From an uncultured Prevotella sp. (lineage in GTDB: Bacteria; Bacteroidota; Bacteroidia; Bacteroidales; Bacteroidaceae): a DNA stretch of 7,177 nucleotides. Below the pieces are notes generated by a model, which did no database searches, had not been told where the DNA came from, and was given only the letters and a program-made list of their open reading frames with translations. The stretch spans positions 1-7,177 of the forward strand of contig CAKQFW010000103.1 of NCBI GenBank assembly GCA_934230965.1, read 5' to 3'. Below, in pieces: positions 1 through 5,156 of this stretch. Position 1 is the stretch's first letter, and each line of letters starts with the position of its first letter. Made by a program: the position numbers and the translations under genes.

Positions 1-1175
1 ATTGCCGACAGTGCCAACGACTGGTCGGGTATGAGTGCTTTGCCTTTCAGCGTGCCCACCATTACGCCCGCCAGCATCACCTTCAGCGTTTTCAGTGCTT
101 CGTGCACCACGGGTATAAAAGATTTGCGCACGGCCATTAGTCGGTCGGCATCCGTTATCCAGTCAAATGTTTCGGCCTGAAGCAGTGGCATCTCTTTAGG
201 CAGTGCCATGCTGGGCGCCGCGCCATCGCCTTTGCGTTTTTTGTCTTTACGCTTTTCTTTTTCGGCCTTTCGCTTCTCTTCAATGCGGGTGCCAGGCTTG
301 CGTATGGCCGCCATAAACAGCCCCTCGCCTTGGCTGAAGCCAGGGATAAATCGGCAGCAAGGCAGATTGCCCCACAGCGCAGGCGTAATGTTCCAGCTGG
401 GTAGAGTGTCGATAGGTAGCACCTCGCCGCCCAGCTCCTCTGTTATCCACAAAAGGTTCTTCTCGTCCTCCTCGGCGTTGAAGGTGCAAGTAGAGTAGAT
501 GAGCAGTCCGCCCGGTTGCAGACATTGCCATGCATCGGCTACGATGTCGCGTTGCAGCGCTGCACATTCGGCCACCTTTCGTGTGCTCCAGTCGGCCACC
601 GCCCCTTCATCTTTTCTGAACATGCCTTCGCCCGAGCATGGCACGTCGGCCAAAATTACGTCAAACAAGATGCCCGAGCGGGCATAGTCGCGCGGATAAT
701 TATTGGTTACCACCACGTCGGCATGTCCATATTTCTGTATATTTTCACATAGCACATTGGCGCGTGGGCGCATGGGGTCATTGGCAAACAGCAGGCTGCC
801 TTCGGGCAACACGCTGCGTGCCGCCGTACTTTTTCCACCAGGCGCCGCACACAGGTCGAGCATGCGCACGGGTTCGTGCACATATTGTTTCAGCACGTGC
901 GTAACAAACATCGACGATGCCTCCTGAACATAGTAGGCGCCAGCATGCAAGAGCGGGTCGGCGGTAAAGTTAGGTCGATGGCTTAAATATCGTCCTTCTT
1001 CACACCAAGGCACGGGTTGTGTGGCTGCAGCCGCTGTCACATCTTGCGGCTGTTTCAGTGGGTTGAGGCGTATGCTCACGGGCGCCTCTTGTTCCAGCGC
1101 CTGTACAAACGTGTTATAGCGTGCGTCGCCCATCAGTTGGGCGGTATATTGTGCAAAATCTACGGGCAGTTGCAT
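1..1175 (-). CDS. rsmF: RsmF-type 16S rRNA (cytosine-C5) methyltransferase, 3' end cut by window
   Basis: Reading leftward from the ATG at 1175 gives 391 open codons with no stop before the left edge; the C-terminus is missing, perhaps 70-100 residues by comparison with the family. The product belongs to the NOL1/NOP2/Sun (RsmB/RsmF) family of SAM-dependent m5C rRNA methyltransferases. Visible motifs are the SAM-binding loop DLCAAPGGKS (residues 107-116), motif IV DVPCSGEGMFRKD (177-189; Cys180 is the family's release cysteine) and motif VI STCTFNAEED (228-237; Cys230 is the expected nucleophile). PCSGEGMFRKD is characteristic of the RsmF/YebU branch, which modifies 16S C1407 in E. coli. A Lys/Glu-rich linker (about 296-318) leads to the RsmF C-terminal region, and IPDQSLALS (382-390) is the start of its PUA-like part. 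The start is the first Met after an A-rich leader (AAAAAGAC) and no Shine-Dalgarno is seen. The subfamily is confident; the exact target base is inferred. Confidence 0.93.
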   Translation of the reverse strand, partial: MQLPVDFAQYTAQLMGDARYNTFVQALEQEAPVSIRLNPLKQPQDVTAAAATQPVPWCEEGRYLSHRPNFTADPLLHAGAYYVQEASSMFVTHVLKQYVHEPVRMLDLCAAPGGKSTAARSVLPEGSLLFANDPMRPRANVLCENIQKYGHADVVVTNNYPRDYARSGILFDVILADVPCSGEGMFRKDEGAVADWSTRKVAECAALQRDIVADAWQCLQPGGLLIYSTCTFNAEEDEKNLLWITEELGGEVLPIDTLPSWNITPALWGNLPCCRFIPGFSQGEGLFMAAIRKPGTRIEEKRKAEKEKRKDKKRKGDGAAPSMALPKEMPLLQAETFDWITDADRLMAVRKSFIPVVHEALKTLKVMLAGVMVGTLKGKALIPDQSLALSA

Positions 1176-1202
1176 GTCTTTTTGTTATTGCTTATTTGTG
1201 GT

Positions 1203-1227
1203 GTGTGGCCTTTAATAGCGGCCCCAC
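1203..1227 (-). other. Weak stem-loop in the rsmF 5' leader
   Basis: GTG-T-GGCC (1203-1210) can pair with GGCC-C-CAC (1220-1227): seven pairs with one internal mismatch and a 9-base loop. If the minus-strand promoter near 1255-1262 is used, this lies within the roughly 70-base leader of the methyltransferase mRNA. No regulatory class is recognised and the stem could be chance. Confidence 0.2.
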
Positions 1228-1254
1228 GGTTTGTAAAAAAGCGTTGTTACAGTG

Positions 1255-1262
1255 CAAAAGTA
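1255..1262 (-). promoter_or_regulatory. Bacteroidota -7 box for rsmF
   Basis: On the minus strand this reads TACTTTTG followed by CA, an exact match to the TAnnTTTG -7 consensus of the Bacteroidota primary sigma factor. It lies about 80 bases upstream of the methyltransferase ATG. The expected -33 TTTG is poor: GTTG sits at the right 20-base spacing, while a perfect TTTG (1289-1286) is 23 bases away. Start-site use is inferred. Confidence 0.45.
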
Positions 1263-1274
1263 AGAAAAATTTTG

Positions 1275-1282
1275 TTTCTTTG
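1275..1282 (+). promoter_or_regulatory. Possible -7 box for the DUF6249-sigma operon
   Basis: TTTCTTTG followed by CA differs from TAnnTTTG at one position and sits 81 bases before the ATG at 1364, back to back with the minus-strand box at 1255-1262. No -33 TTTG is visible 19-21 bases upstream. The downstream leader is A-rich, as is usual before Bacteroidota start codons. Confidence 0.35.
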
Positions 1283-1363
1283 CAACAAAAACATGTGCTG
1301 TTGCGTCAAATGGTCAGAAAAAGAAACAAAACATTTAACACAACAAACAAAAAACACTGCGTT

Positions 1364-2224
1364 ATGAAAATGAAACATCTGTTGGGCCTTGTAGCCCTCT
1401 TTTGTGTGATAACACTGTCGCCCGTGATGGCGCAAGGAAAACATCGCCACCATGCGGCCATCGAGCAAAAGGCTGATGCCCAAGACGATAAGGATGAAAA
1501 TGTGGCTTACTCTGACACCACCTCAACAGCCTTTGGCAATGCTGACGATGCCGCTGTTGCCGACGACGATGCCGATGATTCAGCGGGCTACACCTATACC
1601 ATGAGCCCTAACCCTCTGAACATGGATCACTTTGACAATCCCTTGGCTTTCTTTGTAGCTCTGTTTGGTGCGGGCTTCGGAGGCATCATGCTGGCCTTGT
1701 TAATTTTGCTTGTCATCTTGCTCGTCTTCTTATCGCCCCTTATCGTGGTGTATCTTATTTATCGTTTACTGAAAAGCTTGCATAATGATAAGGTGCGCCT
1801 CACTGAAAAGGCTATCGCATCGGGCCGCCCCATTGCTAAATCGTCAAGCAAAACCGTTTATGGTTCGACCGATCAAGAATTGTGGAACAAAGGCGTGAAG
1901 AATGTGGCCTTGGGCTTGGGCTTGATGCTGATGTTTGGCTTCTGGGGCTTTTATGGTCTTTGTGGCATTGGTGCCCTCATTATGTGTATGGGCATAGGCA
2001 AACTGGTGATAGCACGCACCAGCGGAAAGGTAGAGGTGCAGCATGCCGACGATAACGATACCATTAAGGCCAACGCTTCAGTTCAACCAGAAGAGGCTAA
2101 CACTACTGCACAGCCTGCCGACCAGCCTACTGCTCAGCCAGCCGAATCGCCCGCTGCCGACCCGCAACCCGCCAAACCCACCGAGGCCGAGGCTCCTGTT
2201 GCCGAAGAAGAAAAGCAAAACTAA
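1364..2224 (+). CDS. DUF6249 membrane protein, first gene of sigma-factor operon
   Basis: A 286-residue protein. Residues 1-23 form a signal peptide (basic MKMKH, hydrophobic core, likely cleavage after VMA before QG). Residues 30-92 are a low-complexity acidic stretch rich in Asp and Ala. A long hydrophobic segment (about 94-136) is followed by a cytoplasmic-looking loop with LTEKAIASGRPI (147-158) and NKGVKNVALGLGL (175-187), then two close membrane segments (about 179-197 and 199-217). The EKAI.SG.PI, NKG.KN and GLGL pattern is what I recognise as DUF6249, a Bacteroidota family often found beside ECF sigma factors. The tail (224-286) is Ala/Pro/Gln/Glu-rich with AQPA and AESPA-like repeats. 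The start is the first Met giving a signal peptide; the frame stays open back to 1121, but that would bury the signal peptide. The sigma gene begins 17 bases after the stop. Biochemical function is unknown; a sensory or envelope role is inferred from its neighbours. Confidence 0.85.
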   Translation: MKMKHLLGLVALFCVITLSPVMAQGKHRHHAAIEQKADAQDDKDENVAYSDTTSTAFGNADDAAVADDDADDSAGYTYTMSPNPLNMDHFDNPLAFFVALFGAGFGGIMLALLILLVILLVFLSPLIVVYLIYRLLKSLHNDKVRLTEKAIASGRPIAKSSSKTVYGSTDQELWNKGVKNVALGLGLMLMFGFWGFYGLCGIGALIMCMGIGKLVIARTSGKVEVQHADDNDTIKANASVQPEEANTTAQPADQPTAQPAESPAADPQPAKPTEAEAPVAEEEKQN

Positions 2225-2241
2225 CGTAAAGAGATTATATC

Positions 2242-2784
2242 GTGTCAAGTATCTCTGAAATCTCTCTCATCACCCGTGCAAAGGTGTTTCACGACCAAAA
2301 GGCTTTCGGCCAATTGGTTGTGAAATACCAGCCGGCCATCAGGCGCTTCTTTCTTGCCCAAACGTTGGGCGACGGGTCGTTGAGCGACGATCTTGCCCAA
2401 GACACGTTTGTGAAAGCTTATACGGCGCTGGCGCAATATCGCGGACAGGCGCGCTTTTCAACATGGCTCTACCGCATAGCCTATAATGTGCATTGCGACT
2501 ATGTGCGACGCCACAAGCCCACCGCCGACCTCGATGCCTCGCCCCAAGTCAGCGCGCAAGCCACATGCTCGCCCAACGAAACGTTGCACATCGACGTGTA
2601 CGATGCCCTGGCCCGACTGGGCGATGCCGAGCGCACCTGCATAACATTGCAGCTGATTGATGGCTATTCGATAGACAAAATCAGCAACATCACGGGGCTG
2701 GCCGAAGGCACCGTGAAGTCGCATCTCTCGCGTGGAAAATCAAAACTTGCTATATTTTTGAAAAAGAATGGTTATGACAGATAA
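2242..2784 (+). CDS. ECF-type RNA polymerase sigma-70 factor (GTG start)
   Basis: A 180-residue extracytoplasmic-function sigma factor, directing RNA polymerase to its own promoter set. Region 2 spans about residues 20-93, with the core-binding helix DDLAQDTFVKAY (49-60) and the -10-recognition segment STWLYRIAYNV (73-83). Region 4 spans about 116-174, with an HTH around YSIDKISNITGLAEGTVKSH (142-161) followed by LSRGKSKL. The length is normal for the class, with no extra C-terminal domain. Start choice: there is no in-frame ATG before the TAA at 2227-2229 and no internal methionine in the protein, so GTG at 2242 is the only plausible start giving an intact region 2. A weak purine stretch (AAAGAG, 2228-2233) lies 8 bases upstream. 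It is co-transcribed with the DUF6249 gene and overlaps the next gene, the usual arrangement of a sigma factor and its regulator. Target promoters cannot be read from this window. Confidence 0.93.
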   Translation: MSSISEISLITRAKVFHDQKAFGQLVVKYQPAIRRFFLAQTLGDGSLSDDLAQDTFVKAYTALAQYRGQARFSTWLYRIAYNVHCDYVRRHKPTADLDASPQVSAQATCSPNETLHIDVYDALARLGDAERTCITLQLIDGYSIDKISNITGLAEGTVKSHLSRGKSKLAIFLKKNGYDR

Positions 2785-3142
2785 TGATAACAAACTGGTA
2801 GAACAGTTTTTTCAAACCCATCAGTTGCTGCTACCCGACGCCGACGCCGCCTTTACGCAACGCGTTATGTCTCAGCTACCTAAGCAGCGCGCATACCTGC
2901 TGAACTGGCTCTGGACAGTGGCCTGTTCAGCAGCCATCGTTGTGGCCTTTGTGTGGATGCATGGCCTTACGTTGCTGAAAACGGGCATTGCCAATATGCT
3001 GGGCGACCTGTTAGGCTGCTGGGCCTGTGTACAAACTAACCCCTCTTCGCCCATACTGCTGGTGGTATGCCTTGTGTTGATGGGGGCTGCGGGCGTGTAC
3101 AAACTCTATAGCAAAGTAAACGCTCCCTACCTTCAGTTCTAA
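2768..3142 (+). CDS. Small DUF5056-like membrane protein, candidate anti-sigma factor
   Basis: A 124-residue protein (122 if ATG 2774 is used; that start gives MTDNDNKLVEQFF, closer to how I recall relatives beginning). It overlaps the sigma gene's 3' end by 17 or 11 bases, so translational coupling is likely. The N-terminal 40 residues are soluble and helical-looking (DNKLVEQFFQTHQ, then FTQRVMSQLPKQ). Membrane segments are visible at about 44-66 and 95-112, and a Cys-containing hydrophobic stretch (72-88, GCWAC) could be a third or re-entrant segment. The order short cytoplasmic helix then membrane anchor, plus position directly after an ECF gene, fits a DUF5056-type protein as I recall it. 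Anti-sigma function is inferred: the N-terminus is too short for a standard zinc-binding ZAS domain and has no HxxxCxxC. A hairpin overlaps the stop codon. Confidence 0.8.
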   Translation: MVMTDNDNKLVEQFFQTHQLLLPDADAAFTQRVMSQLPKQRAYLLNWLWTVACSAAIVVAFVWMHGLTLLKTGIANMLGDLLGCWACVQTNPSSPILLVVCLVLMGAAGVYKLYSKVNAPYLQF

Positions 3143-3169
3143 CAAGTGCTTATAAGGGGGCGCTTGTTA
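3140..3169 (+). terminator. Hairpin overlapping the DUF5056 stop codon, probable operon end
   Basis: TAACAAGTGC (3140-3149) pairs with GCGCTTGTTA (3160-3169): ten pairs with one G.U, and a 10-base loop. The TAA stop codon is inside the left arm. The downstream bases are AAAAC, so there is no U-tract; if it terminates or protects the 3' end it does not do so in the classical way. Confidence 0.5.
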
Positions 3170-3208
3170 AAAACGGTGCTATCAGTAGCTGTTTTCCAAC
3201 TTTTATTG

Positions 3209-3216
3209 TACCTTTG
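3209..3216 (+). promoter_or_regulatory. -7 box TACCTTTG of the nrnA promoter
   Basis: Exact TAnnTTTG match, embedded in TACCTTTGCA, the same 10-mer found before the DUF4827 gene. No TTTG is present 19-21 bases upstream; a T-rich GTTTTCC at 3191-3197 is the nearest candidate and is too close. With a start site about 7 bases downstream, the mRNA would begin within a few bases of the ATG at 3226. Confidence 0.55.
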
Positions 3217-3225
3217 CAAGTAGAT

Positions 3226-4260
3226 ATGAATATAAATTTACTTACAGAGGCCGAGTTGGCTTCGTTGCAGCAGCTGATAGCCGACGCTAACAATATAATA
3301 GTGTGTTGTCATAAGTCGCCCGATGGCGATGCCATAGGTTCATCGTTAGGGTGGGCCGAGTATCTGCGCACCCAGGGCAAGTGCCCCACGGTGGTGGTGC
3401 CCGATGCCTATCCCGACTTCTTGCAATGGTTGCCCGGAACCGAAAAGATTGTGCGCTATGACAAGCACACCGACACGGCCGATGCCCTTTTTGCCGATGC
3501 CGACCTTGTGTTCTGTCTCGACTTTAACACCGCCAGTCGGGTGGCCGCTATGCAAACCACCCTCGAGCAGTCGGTCGCTAAGCGTGTGCTTATCGACCAC
3601 CATTTGGGCCCCGACATCACTACCGCCCTCACCATCTCACGTTCAGAGATGAGCAGCACCAGCGAGATGATTTTCCGCATTATTTGGCAGGCCGGAGGCT
3701 TTGCCGCTATGGAAAAGAAATGCGCCGTGCCCCTTTATTGCGGCATGATGACCGATACTGGTGGCTTTACCTATAACAGCAATTCGCCCGAATTGTTCTT
3801 TATCATCAGCCAACTATTAACCAAGGGCTTTGATAAAGATAAAATATACCGCAACGTTTTTAACAACTATAGCCAGTGGGCCATACGCTTGCGTGGCTAC
3901 CTCATGAACGAGCGCCTCTTTGTTATACCCCAACTGCATGCCAGCTTCTTCTCAATATCGCGCGCCGATATGAAGCGCTATCATTTTATTAAAGGCGATG
4001 TCGAGGGGTTGGTAAACGAGCCCTTGCGCATAAAAGGCATGAAACTGTCAATCTCGCTGCGCGAAGACGACCGTCATGACAATTTAATATGGATAAGCTT
4101 GCGCTCGGTCGACGATTTCCCTTGCAACAAGATGGCAGCCGAATTTTTCAATGGTGGAGGTCACCTCAATGCTAGCGGCGGACATCTCGACTGCTCGTTG
4201 CAAGAGGCTATCAGCATTACTAAAAAGGCCATCATGCATTATGAGGCGCTGTTGTCGTAA
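3226..4260 (+). CDS. nrnA: DHH/DHHA1 phosphoesterase, NrnA-type oligoribonuclease / pAp phosphatase
   Basis: A 344-residue protein of the normal NrnA length (about 310-350). NrnA-type enzymes degrade 2-5-nt RNAs to mononucleotides and hydrolyse 3'-phosphoadenosine 5'-phosphate, replacing Orn/CysQ in bacteria lacking them; they act in the cytoplasm with Mn2+. All DHH motifs are present: HKSPDGDAIGSS (residues 29-40), Asp99 in VFCLDFN (96-101 and following), the name-giving DHH (124-126) in VLIDHHLGPD, and Asp177 in MMTDTGGFTYNS (174-185). The C-terminal DHHA1 substrate-binding domain carries FFNGGGHLNASGG (307-319). The start is ATG 3226; the frame extends to a TTG at 3214, but that codon lies inside the -7 box and cannot be transcribed from that promoter. 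No signal peptide or membrane segment. It appears monocistronic, with its own promoter. Family is confident; dual activity is taken from characterised homologues. A c-di-NMP phosphodiesterase role is possible for the family. Confidence 0.92.
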   Translation: MNINLLTEAELASLQQLIADANNIIVCCHKSPDGDAIGSSLGWAEYLRTQGKCPTVVVPDAYPDFLQWLPGTEKIVRYDKHTDTADALFADADLVFCLDFNTASRVAAMQTTLEQSVAKRVLIDHHLGPDITTALTISRSEMSSTSEMIFRIIWQAGGFAAMEKKCAVPLYCGMMTDTGGFTYNSNSPELFFIISQLLTKGFDKDKIYRNVFNNYSQWAIRLRGYLMNERLFVIPQLHASFFSISRADMKRYHFIKGDVEGLVNEPLRIKGMKLSISLREDDRHDNLIWISLRSVDDFPCNKMAAEFFNGGGHLNASGGHLDCSLQEAISITKKAIMHYEALLS

Positions 4261-4280
4261 CTGAAAATGTGTTTATTTCG

Positions 4281-4315
4281 GCCCCCTTTTTATGTATAAA
4301 GATTAAAAAGCGGGC
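4281..4315 (+). terminator. Stem-loop downstream of nrnA
   Basis: GCCCCCTTTTT (4281-4291) pairs with AAAAAGCGGGC (4305-4315): ten pairs and one C-C mismatch, with a 13-base loop. It lies 20 bases after the stop codon and just before the next promoter. The 3' flank is AAAGTGG with no U-tract, so its function as terminator is uncertain. Confidence 0.4.
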
Positions 4316-4344
4316 AAAGTGGTGACAAAATCGCCAAAAATCAT

Positions 4345-4352
4345 TACCTTTG
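4345..4352 (+). promoter_or_regulatory. -7 box TACCTTTG of the DUF4827 gene
   Basis: Exact TAnnTTTG match in TACCTTTGCA. The position where a -33 TTTG is expected reads GGTG, so that element is weak. A start near 4359 would give a leader of about 63 bases to ATG 4422 or 27 bases to ATG 4386. Confidence 0.55.
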
Positions 4353-4421
4353 CATAACCTTATTGCCATACAAGGCATAAGGAAAATGAAAAGATACATA
4401 AAGAATATTTATTACACGCAA

Positions 4422-5066
4422 ATGAAAATGAGAAAACTGGGCTTGATAATGGCCGCACTGGCAGCGTTGATGGTGTTTGCATCATGCAACGATCAAGAAA
4501 CCTATGCCGACCAGAAGAAGAAAGAAAGGGCCGCCATATCAAGCTACATCGTAAAAAATGGAATAAAGGTTATCGACGAAGATCAGTTCTTCGCACAAGA
4601 TTCTACCACCGATGTGTCGAAAAACGAATACGTGCTGTTCCAGAGCTCGGGCGTTTATATGCAGATTATACGTAAGGGATGTGGTCAGCCCATCAAAGAT
4701 GGCGAAACTACCACCGTGCTTTGCCGCTTCAGCGAGCGCAACCTGCTTACTGATAGCTTGCAGCTGGCCAACACCTCGCTCAGCACCGCCACATTGGTTG
4801 ATAAGCTGTCGGTAAAACGTAGCTCGGGCACATTCACAGGCTCGTTCATTGCAGGCTCAAGCCTTATGTATTCTGTCTATGGCAAGACATCTGTGCCCTC
4901 AGGCTGGCTCGTGCCTTTCATGTATATTAAGGTAGGACGCCCCTCAAGCGCCGACGACCAGATAGCAAAGGTAAAACTCATCGTGCCTCATTCGCAAGGA
5001 CAAAGCTATGCCGTGCAAAGTGTGTATCCTTGCTTGTATGAGATAACATACCAGCGCGGACGTTAA
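4422..5066 (+). CDS. DUF4827 family lipoprotein, FKBP-like C-terminal pattern
   Basis: A 214-residue predicted lipoprotein. MKMRKLG plus a hydrophobic core ends in the lipobox FASC, with Cys22 as the lipidated residue, followed by NDQE; acidic residues soon after the Cys resemble Bacteroidota surface-export signals, so surface exposure is possible. The mature region begins QETYADQKKKERAAISSY and continues with NEYVLFQSSGVYMQIIRKGCG and VPSGWLVPFMYIKVGRP, which I recognise as DUF4827. KLIVPHSQGQSYA (185-197) followed by YPCLYEITY (202-210) resembles the end of FKBP peptidyl-prolyl isomerase domains, so an FKBP-like fold is inferred; activity is not shown. Start: ATG 4422 gives a compact signal peptide. 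ATG 4386, preceded by AAGGAAA, would add 12 residues (226 aa) and is a real alternative. The gene seems monocistronic, between its own promoter and a strong hairpin. Its role is unknown. Confidence 0.87.
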   Translation: MKMRKLGLIMAALAALMVFASCNDQETYADQKKKERAAISSYIVKNGIKVIDEDQFFAQDSTTDVSKNEYVLFQSSGVYMQIIRKGCGQPIKDGETTTVLCRFSERNLLTDSLQLANTSLSTATLVDKLSVKRSSGTFTGSFIAGSSLMYSVYGKTSVPSGWLVPFMYIKVGRPSSADDQIAKVKLIVPHSQGQSYAVQSVYPCLYEITYQRGR

Positions 5067-5082
5067 ACCCTTTACCCCATAC

Positions 5083-5112
5083 TTTGCCCCTGCCACCTTA
5101 GGTAGGGGCAAA
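5083..5112 (+). terminator. Strong 12-bp hairpin after the DUF4827 gene
   Basis: TTTGCCCCTGCC (5083-5094) and GGTAGGGGCAAA (5101-5112) form 12 consecutive pairs with one G.U, closing a 6-base loop ACCTTA. It begins 17 bases past the stop codon. Downstream is TCAGTAAAAAACC, so there is no U-tract. Probable 3'-end or terminator structure, though it could also lie in the glmM leader if glmM is read from upstream. Confidence 0.6.
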
Positions 5113-5156
5113 TCAGTAAAAAACCAACGAATTTATATTATTAAACCGTTTATCCT

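Noticed and set aside
280..567. Minus-strand 95-residue open frame inside the methyltransferase gene
   Set aside because: It lies on the same strand as the methyltransferase but in a different frame; the long frame has all family motifs, so this is a shadow.
1121..1363. N-terminal extension of the DUF6249 frame to ATG 1121
   Set aside because: It would begin inside the divergent rsmF coding region, upstream of the predicted promoter, and would bury a good signal peptide.
208..1367. Several plus-strand open frames opposite the methyltransferase gene
   Set aside because: They are antisense to a motif-complete gene, rich in Ser/Arg/Cys as expected of shadows, and match nothing I recognise.
3214..3225. 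TTG start for nrnA at 3214
   Set aside because: The TTG is part of the TACCTTTG promoter box, so it would lie upstream of the transcript start.
4386..4421. ATG 4386 start for the DUF4827 lipoprotein
   Set aside because: Not excluded: AAGGAAA precedes it. Starting at 4422 gives a compact, typical lipoprotein signal peptide, so 4422 is preferred.
5079..5087. ATACTTTGC as a promoter for glmM
   Set aside because: It is off the TAnnTTTG consensus, has no -33 element and lies at the foot of the strong 5083-5112 hairpin; not supported.
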